This document shows, in pieces, positions 1 through 12,510 of a stretch of 64,000 nucleotides of DNA. The stretch's first letter is position 1. Every line of letters starts with the position of its first letter. This stretch comes from Lepisosteus oculatus (lineage: Eukaryota > Chordata > Actinopteri > Semionotiformes > Lepisosteidae). A model generated the notes under the pieces. It made no database searches and was not told the origin of the DNA. It saw nothing but the letters and a program-made list of their open reading frames with translations. Both the position numbers and the translations under genes were made by a program. Location of the stretch: assembly GCF_040954835.1 (NCBI RefSeq), contig NC_090703.1, forward strand, positions 22,953,444-23,017,443, in the 5' to 3' direction.

Positions 1-785
1 TCACAACTTTAAGTTTTGTTGTTAACAGCAAAAGCACATGACTCACATATTGATTCAATTCATTTCATCAACAGATGCAAGATCTTTGCTAATCACTTTT
101 AATGTCTAATCACATTTTGTACACATAGATACATACATTTCACTATCAAAATCTCTTGTTAAAAACTCCCTGAACTTATGTGTCAGGAGTCTATGCTCCC
201 TGGCTGATCCCACATGGAAAGGTAGATCTGATGGCCAGAATGCTACAGGATCATTGTGAGGACCAGACCTAACAGGCAGGCCAAATTCTATGCCGAAACC
301 AGAGAAAGTGAACAGTAAAATATGTGGCATCACCCTGGAGTCTTGAGGGCTGCCAGCAGAGCATAAACAAATCCAAGCACAAGGATGTCCAGCAGAAGGA
401 TTGGAGGCCACTGGAAATTAGAGAAATCCTGGAACTTGAACTGTGGGGGATTAGGGATGTCACAGTGTGAGATTTTGGTGGTACGATTATATTCTCAGGA
501 AATAATCACGTATTACTTTTTCTTTTCAGGTAATTTATTCTGAGACACTATGGAGGGAAAAAAGACACAAAGCATGGCATAATTAAACATTTTATTGTTT
601 TTTTTTTCCCATAACATTCTTTTGGTCCTGGAAATAAAACATGTAACCTACTTTATATTAAAAACATAAATATGATGGAGAAAGGAAATATTCAGAGGGG
701 TCAGTCCCAGACCGTCCCTCTCCTCACTTGGAACTTTGTCACTTGTGTGTAAATAAAAAGTGTATTTACTTTAACGCTAGGGCCA
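1..785. other. DCAF5 intron 3, left part, no clear gene
   Basis: AT-rich sequence without a recognised exon. A short minus-strand stretch (440-330) has an acceptor-like cccccacag and 36 open codons with a hydrophobic run, but it matched nothing I know and is not called. Confidence 0.5.
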
Positions 786-1100
786 GTGGATGGACTGGTG
801 GCGAGCACCAATTACAGCTCAGCTGACGTCCAACAACACCTTAGTAAGGCTACAGAGAGCAGACGTGCTGTGAAAATGACAGAAGGATATGACATCTCAG
901 CATTGTATCCACCAAAAAAGCGCCTTAAATCAGCAGTGTGGGAGCATTTTGGATATCTAAAAAATGATCAGGGGGTAGTAGAAGGCGCCAGATATCCAAT
1001 TTGCAAAACGTGCCGAAAAAAAGTTGCTGCCAATGGTTCAAACACGTCTAATCTTCTTTAGTGATCACCATCTATCCCTCTATACACAAGTCAAGGTAAA
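786..1100 (+). pseudogene. hAT transposase BED zinc-finger exon, frameshifted
   Basis: Translation gives a BED-type zinc finger: the SAVWEHFGY aromatic segment, then CKTC and NTSNLL, as in N-terminal exons of hAT transposases and ZBED proteins. After NLL a one-base frameshift puts a stop (TAG at about 1059) into the frame. The expected His-rich end (S-D-H-H-L) is still readable in the next frame, followed by a possible splice donor (caag|gtaaaa near 1095). The piece lies in DCAF5 intron 3, on the opposite strand to the gene. It is a dead transposon fragment. Its terminal repeats were not resolved. Confidence 0.75.
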
Positions 1101-2203
1101 AAAAAATAAAACTAGCTAACGTTACATTAGTTACCTTAAGTTAGGGCTTGCCCTGGCTGGAGCAGTTCAGAGCTGCACAGAAAAGCTGAGTGTGCAGCCC
1201 AGTGCTTCAAGGAAAATGAAACCTTAAACATGTCTTGACCCGTTCAGAGTCCTGACCTCAGTCCTACACAACTCCAAGATGACACAAAATGAAAGATAAC
1301 AAAAATATATCTCAACGACCAACCTTTTTTTGCTGGATGTACTGCTCTGTTTGAGAACTGGAAAAGGATTCTTAAAATGATGAGAAGTGCCTTTGACTCT
1401 GAAGTCAATTTAGGCAGACACCACATTAAAAATATCCTGAACACCTGACTTTTGTTACTTGAACTCTTGGTCCAATAACTCTGTAATACAGAGTACATGG
1501 AAAAGCAATAAGTCATCTTTTTGTAAAACCATTAACATGTAGCAAATTGTTGGCCCCTTCCCAACTGGCAGTTTGCCTATTCATCAAAATGTGAAATTAG
1601 CCAACAATCCCATATGAATTTATGGGGTGCAGTTAAAATGTTATCAAATCCAGAAAGAAGAACAGTTACAGTGCAAGGCTCAAAAAGACAAGACCACTTG
1701 AGATATCTCAATATTACTCATAGACATAAGAAAAAAAAAGATTTATTTTTAAAATAACATGTGTGGAAAAACCAACCCCTGACATGTTTATTTTACATGT
1801 AAAAGTCCATCTGTTGTCCTGAATTATAACCACTGTAGGATATATTTAACTTAAAGCCAGTAAAAGGTAATATTCATCAGGTCAGAGATGGGCAGTTCCC
1901 ATCCCAGTATAGTTAAATTATGCAAATGAGGTGTTCAGTTCAGTAACTGAAGTGATCTGGATTGATTAAACACTATTCATCAAAAGCTAAAGCTGCCCAT
2001 CCATTATTCCAGTTATAACGCTCTTTGTATTCAGAAACACAACAGATTTTAAGTTAAATCCAAGCAGGAAGTAGGGCACCTGAAGTCTGAACCATAAGCA
2101 CACAAATATTTAGAAAATCAGCAACTGCTCTGCTATCTCAGAGTAATTGCTGATATAAAGACTGATAATCTTAAGTTGAACAAACATCAGTATGAGATCT
2201 TAC
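1101..2203. other. DCAF5 intron 3, right part
   Basis: AT-rich intronic sequence between the hAT exon remnant and DCAF5 exon 3. Nothing further recognised. Confidence 0.6.
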
Positions 2204-2240
2204 CTCTCCACATCATGGAGGATGACCTGTTCGTCATTCC
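2204..2240 (-). CDS. DCAF5: DCAF5 exon 3 (37-bp microexon)
   Basis: A very short exon that ORF searches miss. The minus strand reads ctttcag | 37 bases | gtaaga and encodes NDEQVILHDVE plus two bases of a Ser or Arg codon. This is the segment that follows VFSGG in vertebrate DCAF5. The phase (2 bases, 11 codons, 2 bases) fits exon 2 exactly. Exon 4, expected to continue the second WD40 blade, was not found between 1 and 2203. It should lie left of the window, so this gene is partial here. Confidence 0.92.
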
Positions 2241-3079
2241 CTGAAAGAAGAAAAAAAGAACTGTAATCTAAATTCAATCTGTTTATCTTAAACAGTTGTA
2301 TTGCCACTGCAGTTTAGTACAGAAATGATCTAGCTCTATCTAATGTTTACGAATAGATCCTATTTTATGTCTCATAGAAAAAAACAATATTTTTTTTTCA
2401 GATACAGATTAACAGAACCAAGAACTCAAAAAATGAAAAACTGATTGATCCCCATCAGTACCCATCCCTGCTGCTTTCTCTACAAGGATATATGTGAACA
2501 AAGGACTAAACATTCAAAGATCATACACATATACAGAAATATTTGAATTATGAATTGATTTCAGCAGTACAGGCAGCATATTTTTCTAATAATATGCTTT
2601 CTTTCTCTAAATCACCAGGGATGCCAGAAAAAACAAAGGAGCTAGAGTCCTATCAACAGCCAGGAGGATCTTCGGGTTAAGCCTGTGTCTCCGAGTGAAA
2701 TAAGCAGGTGACAGCATGTTTTTTTCTAGCGTTTCAAAATTAGATTTTTAGTCTAGGTGGTACAAAATATGCTTGAAAGAAATAACAGGAGGTGGTATTG
2801 GGGTTTAGAACAAAAAAAACACCATATTGCTCAAACACATCTTGGGAGTCTGGAGTTAACCATCACTGGACAAAAGGGGCAACAGCAGGTTAGTGGTAAC
2901 CTGTCAGTTGTCATTTTCTTAAACTACCTAATCAGCTATCTGTCTACTTCTCAAGCCTTTATTAATGTAGGTGCTAAAAATCTTCAGCACTGTGGATCTG
3001 CAGGACTAGACTTGACCACAAGGCCACAAAACTGTTACGTTTTCCTGCAGTGAGGACATGACACCGAGTGGAATCTTAC
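2241..3079 (-). other. DCAF5 intron 2
   Basis: An 839-bp intron between exons 2 and 3 with consensus gt...ag ends. Nothing recognisable lies inside. Confidence 0.85.
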
Positions 3080-3223
3080 CTCCGGAGAAGACCCTTTTAT
3101 TGGTGCTGTCAAAGGCCAAGCAGAAGATGTTGGACAGGTGCTCTCCCTTCAGCTTGACTGGTTTGGCCCGCGAGTGGATGGCCTTCTCCATGTGCCAGAG
3201 CAACACTCTCCGGTCATCTCCTC
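3080..3223 (-). CDS. DCAF5: DCAF5 exon 2
   Basis: A 144-bp internal exon: two bases, 47 codons and one base. The acceptor (ctctcag at 3230-3224) and donor (gtaaga at 3079-3074) match consensus. The peptide GDDRRVLLWHMEKAIHS continues the first WD40 blade, with its GDD...W end, and leads into the second blade through KGEHLSNIFCLAFDS. It is close to vertebrate DCAF5. Joined to exon 1 it restores a Gly codon; joined to exon 3 it gives VFSGGNDEQ. No frame damage is seen, so the gene looks functional as far as it is visible. Confidence 0.95.
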
Positions 3224-6200
3224 CTGAGAGAGGACAAAAACACATCAACCCATCAATCATGACAGTCAGTAGGACAGTTCTCTTACCAAGAAGACAGCAT
3301 ACAGTAAGTATAGCAACACACAAGGAGAACTGGGTGTGAGCTCCACTGATTCCCAGACTTCTGTATTTGACATTATACTCACAAGTCCTGCTCCCAATAA
3401 TATTCACATTGCTATAAAATTAAATGTGAAGTCTTGAATGTGTTTTGAATCTAGGGAAAAAAAGCCTTTCTTAATCTTCCTTACCCCCAAAAGGTAACAG
3501 TGACCCTAAGGAGAAAATGTGTATTGGAACTGATAACATTGGGATCGCATCCAAACATCAAACTGATTTTGTATGCAAATCCCCAGTAAATCATGAGTAT
3601 GACTTTGAAAAAAGTCAGACCTCAATGCAAATATTCCATTTTACCACAACTGTTGTGGGATTTTTTAACAGTGTCACTTCAACAGGAGTATACAATGATT
3701 TTGAACACACTCTGTCAGACATTTTTTAGTTTTCTTTCTTCAAGAATGTAAAAGCAACGGCACTGACAGAAGACTTCTTGTGAGGAAGTAATGAATATTT
3801 ATTTTTTAAAATTTGGCAAACGGTTTTATTTGCAATTCTATGTATAGCACACCAAATGTACAGCATGTCTTTTATCGAATGGAGTGGTAACAAATTAAAA
3901 CTGTGCTATTCCATTTTTAGATAAAGGCTTTGGTTCTGTAACCAAAGTTTAAATGAATAAAAGTCACTTTTTAGAGTGTTTTTGACAAAAAGTAATTCTT
4001 CAGGTTTGTAGAAACAAAACCCGTTGCTTGAAGTTCTGGAGTGAATGTCCAAACAGAATATCCATTCCAACAAGTTCTCGAGTGCCAAGTCAAATAAGGT
4101 TGTTTGTCCAAACAAATCTTATTTTAGTGCCTTAAACCTTGTGTTGAAGTTTTCAGGCTTTTATTTTGAATTTTGTGGATCCTTTTATTATGTTTTCTGT
4201 GGTGGAATGCCTTAACCTCTCAAACACATATAGGATAGTCACATGTCACTGTTTTTCTTGGGCCAATACTGATACCAAAAAAGCAAACATAGGATCATAT
4301 TAAAATAGCACTTTTTGTGAAGACGATTGGAAACTGTCTGTAAATGGTAAACCCCAACTGGTTAATGAAAGCTTCAGAAAACAAATTAAATCGGTAGCTG
4401 AATTGCAAGATTATTTTTTACATACCATGGTAGAATTACAGTATATTAAGGAGTGTATTAAACTATGCTTGGTAAACTGGTCTTTATGATAGTAAATATA
4501 CTGTATATATTAATTTACATTGCTATGCTAAAACTGTATGGATTATTTTCAATAAGGTGCCAAAGGTGCATAATAACTGAAGAGCTGGAAACAAAGTGGT
4601 GAAACAGGGCAGAGTTTGCACATTGCCTTATTACATTAGTGGTAGTTATTCAGGAAGTTCCAAAAGAACAGCAGGATGAATGCTATAGAAGGCCAGAAAA
4701 TAAAACTAACATCTACTGGCAATCCCAGATGACCTGGAAGAACAATCCTCTGCATCCACAGATAACATCTTAGAATTATTATTGTGGGAGATGTTAGAAC
4801 AGGGAAGGTGGCCTTGAAGAGCCACAATAGACCAATCCATTTAGATCTACTTTAAATCAAGAATCTGTAAGGAACTGCAACATGTGGGGTTTGTTGAATT
4901 TATTAAATTAACCGATTCTATAAAGTTAGGAATGCCGAGTTTTGTATCTTGGGAGCTATAGAGCCCTGGCATTTTCATTTCATAGAATCTCTAAATGGGA
5001 GGCATGGTGGGGTCAATTTTGGACATGGAGTCCTGTTTGCGGGAGTTTGTACAGCATGTTCTCGCCAAGTTCATGCGGGTTTCCTCTGGGTGCTCCAGTT
5101 TCTTCCCACAGTCCAAAGACATACTGGTAGGTTAACTGGCTCGTGGGAAAACTGGTCCTGGTGTGAGTGTATGCGTGTTGTGTCTGTGAGAAATGTGACT
5201 AAATCCTCGCGGGGTATCAAAATCAAGTCCAATAATCCTAAGGCACGTAATTAGCAATGGTCACTCTGGGATGAAAAATAATTAGGACCACCAATAATAG
5301 TCTTCATATGGGAAATTAAAACAAACGAATTCCTAGCAGCAGTGAAAGGCAAACTGGACTTTACTACTGTTGAAACTGTGTTGTTACTAATAATTACAGT
5401 AAGTCAACTTTTAGTTTTCATTTTGCTTTATTTATACCTATTTATTATTTATATCTACAAAGACGTTAATCTTTCCATTGCTTATTTCCAGTTGAAGGAC
5501 TTGCCGCATGTTGTCAAAAGGTTGTATTTTAGAGTTACTGCAATACCTGATGAGAAACGGGATGGAAATTCAACAAAAAGCCAATTCTCAAGACCCACCG
5601 CAACAACCAGAATAAAACATCCGGATCACTAATATTTTGTAACTGCGTCAGTGTTATAAAATCACAAGCGCTCCGAATAGTTACAACGTTATGTGGATTC
5701 ACCAAATGTGTAATTTGTGTAATTTAAAACTACACATACAGCATCTACTTGTCACAGGACGGCAATCGACTATGTCAGGTTTTTCTATCCTACTTGTTCA
5801 GTCTGTCATCTTTAAATAGGTACTCGATTGTTCAACCTGTATCTGGTGGTGTGGGGCCTTTCCCGATGTTTTGAAGCCTGGGGTTTTACTTCAGCACCTG
5901 TCCACAGAACCCCACTCGAGATTGTGGCGAAGGAAATAGGTTGCTTTAAGGCCCCCAATAATTAGAACTTGTTGTGGCATACTGAATGTTTACGGAAAGA
6001 CACGAATAATAGCATGACCAGTCATCTCAGTGGTATTCACACAGAACTTAAAAAAGTAATGCAACGCTTGCTAAGACGAGCTTCAAGAGCACTTTTACAT
6101 AACGCATAACTTTTAAAACCCACTTACGTCAGAGATACGTTGAGTTTATTATGCTGTTTTTAATAGCTGTAAATTAATATAAATCTGTCAACATTTTAAC

Positions 6201-6886
6201 TACTTATTAGAGGTTAACGCATTCAGACATCTTTGTTTTCAACACAGGCTAAAACGAAACATCGAACTTCAGAAGCTTTTGGGCACCTCTGCACTGCACG
6301 TCCGTTCAAAATAAACTTTCGCGTTTCTGAGCACTTCTCAAAAACGTCTTAAACTCCTAACCAGTTGAGAACTGATCACCGTATTATTTTTCTCCATTTG
6401 AAGTACGGTGTTACATAGGAAATATAAACTAGGCATGATCAACAAACCAATGGAAATTTAAAAATAGAATTACTGTATATTTTGACCCAAATTTTATATT
6501 TATGCTTCAGTCAGTTTCAGTTTTATTCAGTTGTAGGGAAAACTTCATATTCTGATGTGAATTGATCTGTGTTAAAAGCAATTCCAAATAAAAAAAAAAT
6601 AAATGATCAAAGATAAAATGTCTACATACTAACATTGCTTAACACTAGCTAGTGAATGCACAGATGACGTAGCTTGTCCTGTAAATAATATTTACATAAA
6701 GATATGCACTGTTGCATGCCTTTAGTCTTCAAATGAGACGACCCGAAAAACAAAATATGCCTATTAGCATGATTATATCCTAAGATGACGAAACTGTAGA
6801 CATGGGTTGCAGTCAAATACTACTAATAAAGATAACCATAATGATATGACAAGGAGAGAGAGGAAACGGAAGACATGCCTACATAC
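3224..6886 (-). other. DCAF5 intron 1
   Basis: A 3.66-kb intron bounded by gtatgt (6886-6881) and ctctcag (3230-3224). It holds AT-rich sequence and one copy of the dispersed repeat family with the motif cccacagtccaaagacat (about 5030-5190, plus orientation). No other coding exon was recognised. Open frames in it (for example 3517-3729, 5342-5632) have no recognisable similarity. Confidence 0.8.
5030..5195 (+). repeat. Dispersed repeat, cccacagtccaaagacat family
   Basis: Contains the hallmark order of a repeat common in fish: tttgtacagcatgttctcgcc, then gggtgctccagtttcttccc, then acagtccaaagacatactgg, taggttaa and a gtgtgagtgtatg-like stretch. Further copies are at about 28990-29170 (-), 32110-32405 (-), 33720-33970 (+), 34180-34370 (-), 48440-48780 (-), 50000-50165 (+) and 50390-50640 (-). 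The exact family name is not certain; it may be SINE- or L2-related. Confidence 0.6.
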
Positions 6887-7094
6887 CGGACACCAGCCAT
6901 TCCCCTCCATTGTTAGAAAACTCTATTGCATTGACACATCCAAAATGTCCCAGCAGATCCTTCTTGTACAGACTGGTGCAGCCTGCCAGTCGTCGCCTCT
7001 GAAATTCGTCCTTCATCAGAGGGTGGCCGTTGATCTTCCTCCGGGACAAGAAGCCCACCGAAGACCGCATACCGCAGCCCTTCACCACCTTCAT
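6887..7094 (-). CDS. DCAF5: DCAF5 exon 1 (coding part)
   Basis: First coding exon of DDB1- and CUL4-associated factor 5, a WD40 substrate receptor of CUL4-DDB1 ubiquitin ligases. The 69 complete codons include the family-specific stretch FQRRRLAGCTSLYKKDLLGH followed by FGCVNAIEFSNNGGEWLVS, which starts the first WD40 blade. The start at 7094 was chosen because known DCAF5 proteins also begin with a short basic leader before MRS-VGFLS; a second ATG lies 8 codons in. The exon ends G|gtatgt (donor at 6886-6885) in phase 1. That joins exactly to the exon at 3223 to make SGGDDRRV. The assignment is very secure because both sequence and splice phase fit. A long plus-strand frame over the same bases is only a shadow. 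Confidence 0.95.
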
Positions 7095-7330
7095 TCTTCC
7101 TCTTCGCTCTTAACTACAATATCCGCAGTGTCAGACGCCGACTGTGTCCAAACATTAAATATGTCAGATTGCGTGCTGCCTATTTGCGGCTACATCGTGG
7201 CACGGAGAGTCTCAGTCTCTGCGCTGGATGTTTGCAGTTCACACACACGACTCGCTTCCTGCTCCACAGCCCCCTCCTCCGCCGACATCATCACAGCTGA
7301 CCGGGGTGAAGTCATTTGACACCGGCGATG
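7095..7330 (-). promoter_or_regulatory. Probable DCAF5 5'UTR and promoter region
   Basis: This stretch lies immediately upstream of the DCAF5 start codon and is richer in CpG and GC than the AT-rich DNA on either side, as expected for a CpG-type promoter of a broadly expressed gene. No TATA box was recognised. The transcription start cannot be placed from sequence. The call rests on position and composition only. Confidence 0.4.
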
Positions 7331-9373
7331 CACTTTTTTCATCATTCTTTGCTGTGACGTTTTGTTTGGAAAATTTCCCTGAGCTATGTATTATTTTAAA
7401 ACGTTTTTTTCTTTTTGTATAAAATGATTATGATTGTGAGTTAGGGTTTATACACGTTCGTGTCTACAACACCTTGAGGAGTTATTGGTTTATTGAGTAC
7501 ATAGGTATCTGTATTAATCAATATTGTATTTCACAACCTTAAAGCTTGAGTTGACAACGCTGCCTTCTTCTTCCAAAGATGGCACAAAATTGTATGTTCG
7601 GTAGAACTGACAGTGACCTAAGAAATGTGTATGATGTGAAACACAATTATTAAGAATATTGAATATTACGAAGATAAGTCTAAATTCCAGGTGCTTTTCC
7701 CAGATTCGAAATAGACTCCATATTTTGAGATACCAGTCATTGACCAATGGAAAGTGTTTTGGTCAATTAACAATGACTATTTTTTAATTGAAAAATTATT
7801 TGTTTAATTAATTTACAAGCTTTTCAGCAATAAAATGATATACAACTGTGAGAAAAATTGCTTTTAATGTATGTGAAACTGAAATATAAAAAGATACCAA
7901 GTGAATACCTTTGCCCATCCTTTTATCTTTTTAAAAAACATTAAACATTAACTTTTTTTGCATCTGTGTTTTGCACTTCTGTTAGGAACACAGAAAATAT
8001 AACCTTTGCCTTGTTTCACTGGCTTTATGAGAGATTAGGAGTTAGAGTTCTGTACCATTTTTATTAGATGTTATACTGATTATGTATAGAAATCTTTTTT
8101 TTTTCTTTTTGGAAGACAAACTCACAAAGCTCTTAGCAGATTGCAGAATAGGCAAAAAATATCCAAAAGTAAAAAGCTGATTTTGATGTATGCTGAATAC
8201 ATCCCAGACCCTAACACCTAATACCCTAACCCTCACCCCTTCAAAGTTTTCTTATCAGCCAGAAGGTGTGTATGGCACTTGTGTGAAAGCAAAGCTGTGT
8301 ACACAACAGAAAATATCTGCATGTCTGATTCCTAACAGATCTTTCTGCAAGGATGTGCTTATTCCCAGAGAGTCAGTGAGCAAGATTAACTACTGGTTGC
8401 TAAGACTCTCCGGTCTCTGTTTTGTCTTTACTTTAAATTTAAATTTAAATTCCCCAATAATCAGACGTACCTATAAGAGTCTTGAAGTTAAGCATGCTCT
8501 ACTTGTGTCTCATATTTCAGGGAGTACTTGCAGCAGTATCCTATTCATTGATGCCGAATAGTTGCGGAAAAGTCTTACCTGGAGTTATGAGAAGCACACT
8601 TTATTTACATGCACAGGAGACGTCTCTCAAGAAACTCTCCATAAGGATAAGTTCTTTAATGCAACAGCCTCTTTAAACAGGAATACGGTAAAAGCTTTAT
8701 GCAGTTCTAAACACCAATTTTATCTACAAAACGATATCCAACCTCTGTCCCTGTTCTCTCTTCTAACATAGGGACAGATGTTAGAAGAGAGAACATCTCT
8801 TCTAACATATTATGTTAGAACAATATTCTAACATATTCAAATATTCTTATGAAATATAAGAATATTTCATATTCTTATTTCAAGACCTAGTCTAAAATTA
8901 AAACAAACTTAATAAAAACAAACTTATAAAAAGTTAATTGCAAAGATTTTGGACAGATGAACATACTGTGAACTTGTATTGCATACTGAAATCATCATTC
9001 TAATCAAATCCTGTTCTCAGTTCAGTTAGTTTTCCTGGAATACAATTTGCGTTGTATCCTGCAAAGAAAGCAGGCTTGATTATCTACCAGTTTGTCAGTC
9101 TCCACAGTCTGCTGTGTGCACAGGGAGAGTTTGGAGTGGCCCTGTTGAACAGAGGTGGAGCTCTGTTCACAGGCCTCAGGCTAGAGTCGCAGGGTTCAGA
9201 TTTTCTGTTTGGTTCATGCAGTCGGGAAAAAAATCTCCAGGATGTAGGAAAACCTTAACTTGTATTTGCTGCAGCTGTTGTAGAGGCAGCCTAACTGACT
9301 TTCACCATCCTAGCTTCTCCTGGAGAGATTATAACCCAGCATGATAGCAACAGAAGACAAGTTTTGTGCAATT

Positions 9374-9374
<1 letters not shown>
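7331..9374. other. Intergenic, no gene recognised
   Basis: AT-rich DNA upstream of DCAF5. It contains a cluster of palindromes at 8753-8880 (listed separately). From about 9220 it resembles the stretch at 36920-37050, which suggests a shared longer repeat around the SINE that follows. Confidence 0.5.
8753..8794. repeat. Perfect 17-bp inverted repeat with 8-nt spacer
   Basis: Arm gttctctcttctaacat (8753-8769) is followed by agggacag and then its exact reverse complement (8778-8794). The arm motif returns twice in the next 50 bases (tctcttctaacatat, atgttagaa), followed by a second palindrome cluster built on atattcttat. It could extrude as a hairpin. No function is implied by the sequence. 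Confidence 0.85.
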
Positions 9375-9432
<58 letters not shown>

Positions 9433-9957
9433 TGCTTACACTTACTGTATATAGCACTCTTCTGGACACTCCACTCAAAGCGTTTTACAGGTAATGGGGA
9501 CTCCCCTCCACCAATGTGCAGCATCCACCTGGAATGCTCCCCACACATCAGCTATTAGTGGGGAGAAGAACAAAATGATGAAGCCAATTGATATATGGGG
9601 ATTATTAGGAGGCCATGATTGGTAAGGAAAATTTGGCTAGGACACCTGCCTTACACCCCTAGTCTTTTTTTTCGAGAAACACCCTAGGATTTTTAATGAC
9701 CACAGAGAGTCAGGACCTTCATTTTACATTTCATCCAAAGGACAGCACCTTTTTACAGTATAGTATCCCTGTCACTATAGTGGGCCATTAGGATCCACAC
9801 AGACTGCAGGGTGAGCACCCCCTGCTGGCCCCACTAACACCTCTTCCAGCAGCAACCTTAGCTTTTCCCAGGAGGTCTCTCATCCAGGTACTGACCAGGC
9901 TCACAGCTGCTGAGCTTCAGTGGGTTGCCAGTTGTGAGTTGCAGTGTGATATGGCTG
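9375..9957 (-). repeat. 5S-rRNA-derived SINE, near full length
   Basis: Read on the minus strand, the head at 9957 carries 5S-rRNA-like promoter sequence (gccatatcac..., ctgaagct-agcaggtgtgagcctggtcagtacctggatg in pieces). The body contains ggccagcagggggtgctcaccctg, and the tail (...gctttgagtggagtgtccagaa) ends in an (ATT)n run (9375-9432 on plus). This is the SINE3-like class with an L2/CR1-like tail. The trinucleotide run creates false poly-Leu and poly-Asn frames on the two strands. Confidence 0.85.
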
Positions 9958-11991
9958 CTAGCATAATAGATCTCTTGATTACCTGTTTTGCTAAATCTGT
10001 ATTTTGTAATACATCATAAATTGAGCATTTCTTTAACACATTTATTAATACATTTAATACCTTTACAGCTTAAATACATTTCGTGCTTACCTGAAGCCCT
10101 GCTAAAGCTGTATTTCTTAAGATAGGTAAGATAATTAAATCCATATTTGGCAATCTTCCAGTTTATTTGATTTGACCTCTGATCTTCTCTGACTGATGTT
10201 GTGACACCCAGGGTATCTCAGTCCTCTTTTTCCCTTCTCTAGCAAGTTCTAAATTTGTACCACATAATCGAATTTAACCCTCTGCCTCCTGCACCACTAC
10301 ATTCACTGGGCCATATGTTCTCAGGACCAGTAGCAAATGACAAGGGCTCTGGTCTTCCACTAAGTGAAATAAGCTGTTCAAACATGTTGGAGAATGCAAA
10401 CATGCAGGGAGCCAGGGACTTGGGGACTCAAACAATGTCAGCAGTGAAGGGCATGCTGTGACAGCTTCTGATACCATGCCAGATTGCAACTTGGGTTCTG
10501 TTGCACCAGGGGAATTGTGGGGGCCTGGCGACAATGAGGAAAAGGAAGGTGCTGTTACAAAACTGGTAATAATCAGGAATTGACAGAGCGGTTTAGCCAA
10601 TAAGTGAGAAAATCATTCATAACCCCTGACTTGTAAGTGATTTCTAGCAATATACCTGAGTGGCTGGTATAATTAGAGGCGCATGAATTCTTTGTTCTCT
10701 GGCACAGCTTTGTTGAGAGGAATAATAATCCAGGCACACTTGGTTAACCAAATGTTTGTTACAATGACAAGACACAAACTACACTACACACAACAAAACA
10801 TACAACACACAAGTTACTTTATGTACAGTATTTACAAACAATGCAACCTACAGTTAAATCTATTTTTCTGCACCCCAGATGCCACAAGATAAATGGGAGC
10901 CTATATCCCTGTCCATAAAATGCACCCTATGCATTAGAAAGATGGTTCTAACTAAGGTATCTTTTATCCAGGAAACTGAAGTTCCCTAAAAACACAGAAT
11001 AGCATGCTCTAACAAGGTTCAAAGACTTAGCTCCAGTCAGGTTTGGTTTGGATGATCAAGAAGTAGGGACTCTTGCCTGGCACAAGCTTCAAGTCCCAAC
11101 CGTTCCGGAATCCTCTCTCTTCTCCTTGCCCTCCTGGTTTCCTTCTTCCTCGTTGTGCTCTTAATGTGATCTTATATTGTGTCTTTCTGTGCTACTCCTT
11201 GCCAATCATTAATCCACAACTTACCTAGGTATACTAAGATAAACTTTACAATTGTTTCTGCTCAAGGGACACCCCAGACCTCAGCTAACACCCTCTCTCC
11301 TTTGAAGTTTGAAGTGTTTACCCTTCCAAGTGTCACAAAATTGATCTGAAATCTAAGAGACACTTCAAGTCACCTAAAGCTGCAACCCTGTTCTTGCATG
11401 TTGTTCCCTCTTTCCTGACAGGTGGGTCACTGAGCTCCATTTGTTTGTGAATTGGGAAAGGGTCATGTTTTCTAAAGGCACAGTGTGAACACTAAAGGTG
11501 AGCAGGACAATCCTAATGAATTATCCACCAAAGTATGTCTCGCCTGTCTACTGGAGAACATACTCCAGTTTTAAATGATTTTCTAGTTGACCCATTCTGT
11601 TCTCTTTCTGCTGTGTTCACTAACATGTTTATACACTGGACTAACTTTCCAGATCCATAAAAGCTGCTAGCTTCTCTTCTAATCTCTGCAAACTTTCTTA
11701 TTTTTTAGCTTTTGCTGATCGTTCCTTGTTTCATAAGACTGCTTTTTATTGCAGATGAAAAACTGTTCAACAACTGTATAATGTTATACCTGAGAAGCCT
11801 TTGGAAGCTACTGGGGGTTGCTTTAGCTCTGGAGTGGAGTTTTCAATGCTATTCATGCAATCGATGGTAACATCAATCTCTGGGCTCTTCTCACCTTCAA
11901 GATCTTTGTGAATAACTTCTATGGTTGTTAAAAAACACATTGGGCGTGACATAAATATGACATAACTTACTCTGCTAATCACTAAAACAAG
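9958..11991. other. Intergenic, no gene recognised
   Basis: Two kilobases without a recognisable coding region or clear repeat. Overlapping frames at 10255-10600 on both strands have no known motif. Confidence 0.5.
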
Positions 11992-12414
11992 TGTAGAAAA
12001 TGAACACTCTCAATCAGGTTTGTTGTGAGAAAGGCACAGTGAGTTTATTATGTATGCATACAGGAATTGCTCAGCCACAAAAGCCGTAGTCAATTCAAAG
12101 TACAAGCTGGGACTTTCTCCTTTATATAGTCAAGCAGTTACACAAAAACAAGCACAAAGGAGGAAGCGTTTCCCCGAGGAGTGATACCACTTCAAGGGAG
12201 TAGTTAACATATTTGTGCAATAAGGCATTAAGAAAAGATATTGCAGAACAAAGACAGCTTATTTACAGCTCCAGATATCCACCCCCCATTAGTCCTTGAA
12301 CATTATTTTTAAGTCCGGCACAATTTCAGCTCCAAAAATCTTATCCAACAACTTCTGTTACTCCTCAGGCAGTTTCTATGCCCAACAACAGCTAAGAGCT
12401 CCAATATGCTCTTA
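11992..12414 (-). repeat. ERV 3' LTR (left)
   Basis: A direct repeat of 16373-16774. It runs from tgtagaaaatgaacactc to ccaatatgctctta on the plus strand. In the proviral sense it still carries a TATA-like ctatataaag (plus 12120-12129), which the other LTR has lost. Confidence 0.88.
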
Positions 12415-12510
12415 ACCTTTTCCTTTCAATCCCCCCTTAGAAACTACATGAAACATGTGGTTTCTCATTACCACATATTATTATGAACGTCAACTGCCTT
12501 TATGTTGTTT

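Noticed and set aside
330-440. Minus-strand 36-codon stretch after an acceptor-like cccccacag, with a hydrophobic run
   Set aside because: No known protein was recognised and it is not DCAF5 exon 4. Likely chance or an old pseudogene.
6807-7319. 170-codon plus-strand open frame
   Set aside because: It lies antisense to DCAF5 exon 1 and its promoter. The DCAF5 peptide and splice sites explain the bases.
9375-9432. Regular short repeats that might suggest an array
   Set aside because: Trinucleotide microsatellite without spacers. There is no CRISPR, and the DNA is from a vertebrate.
9291-9558. Frames with poly-Leu or poly-Asn on opposite strands
   Set aside because: They are translations of the (AAT)n SINE tail.
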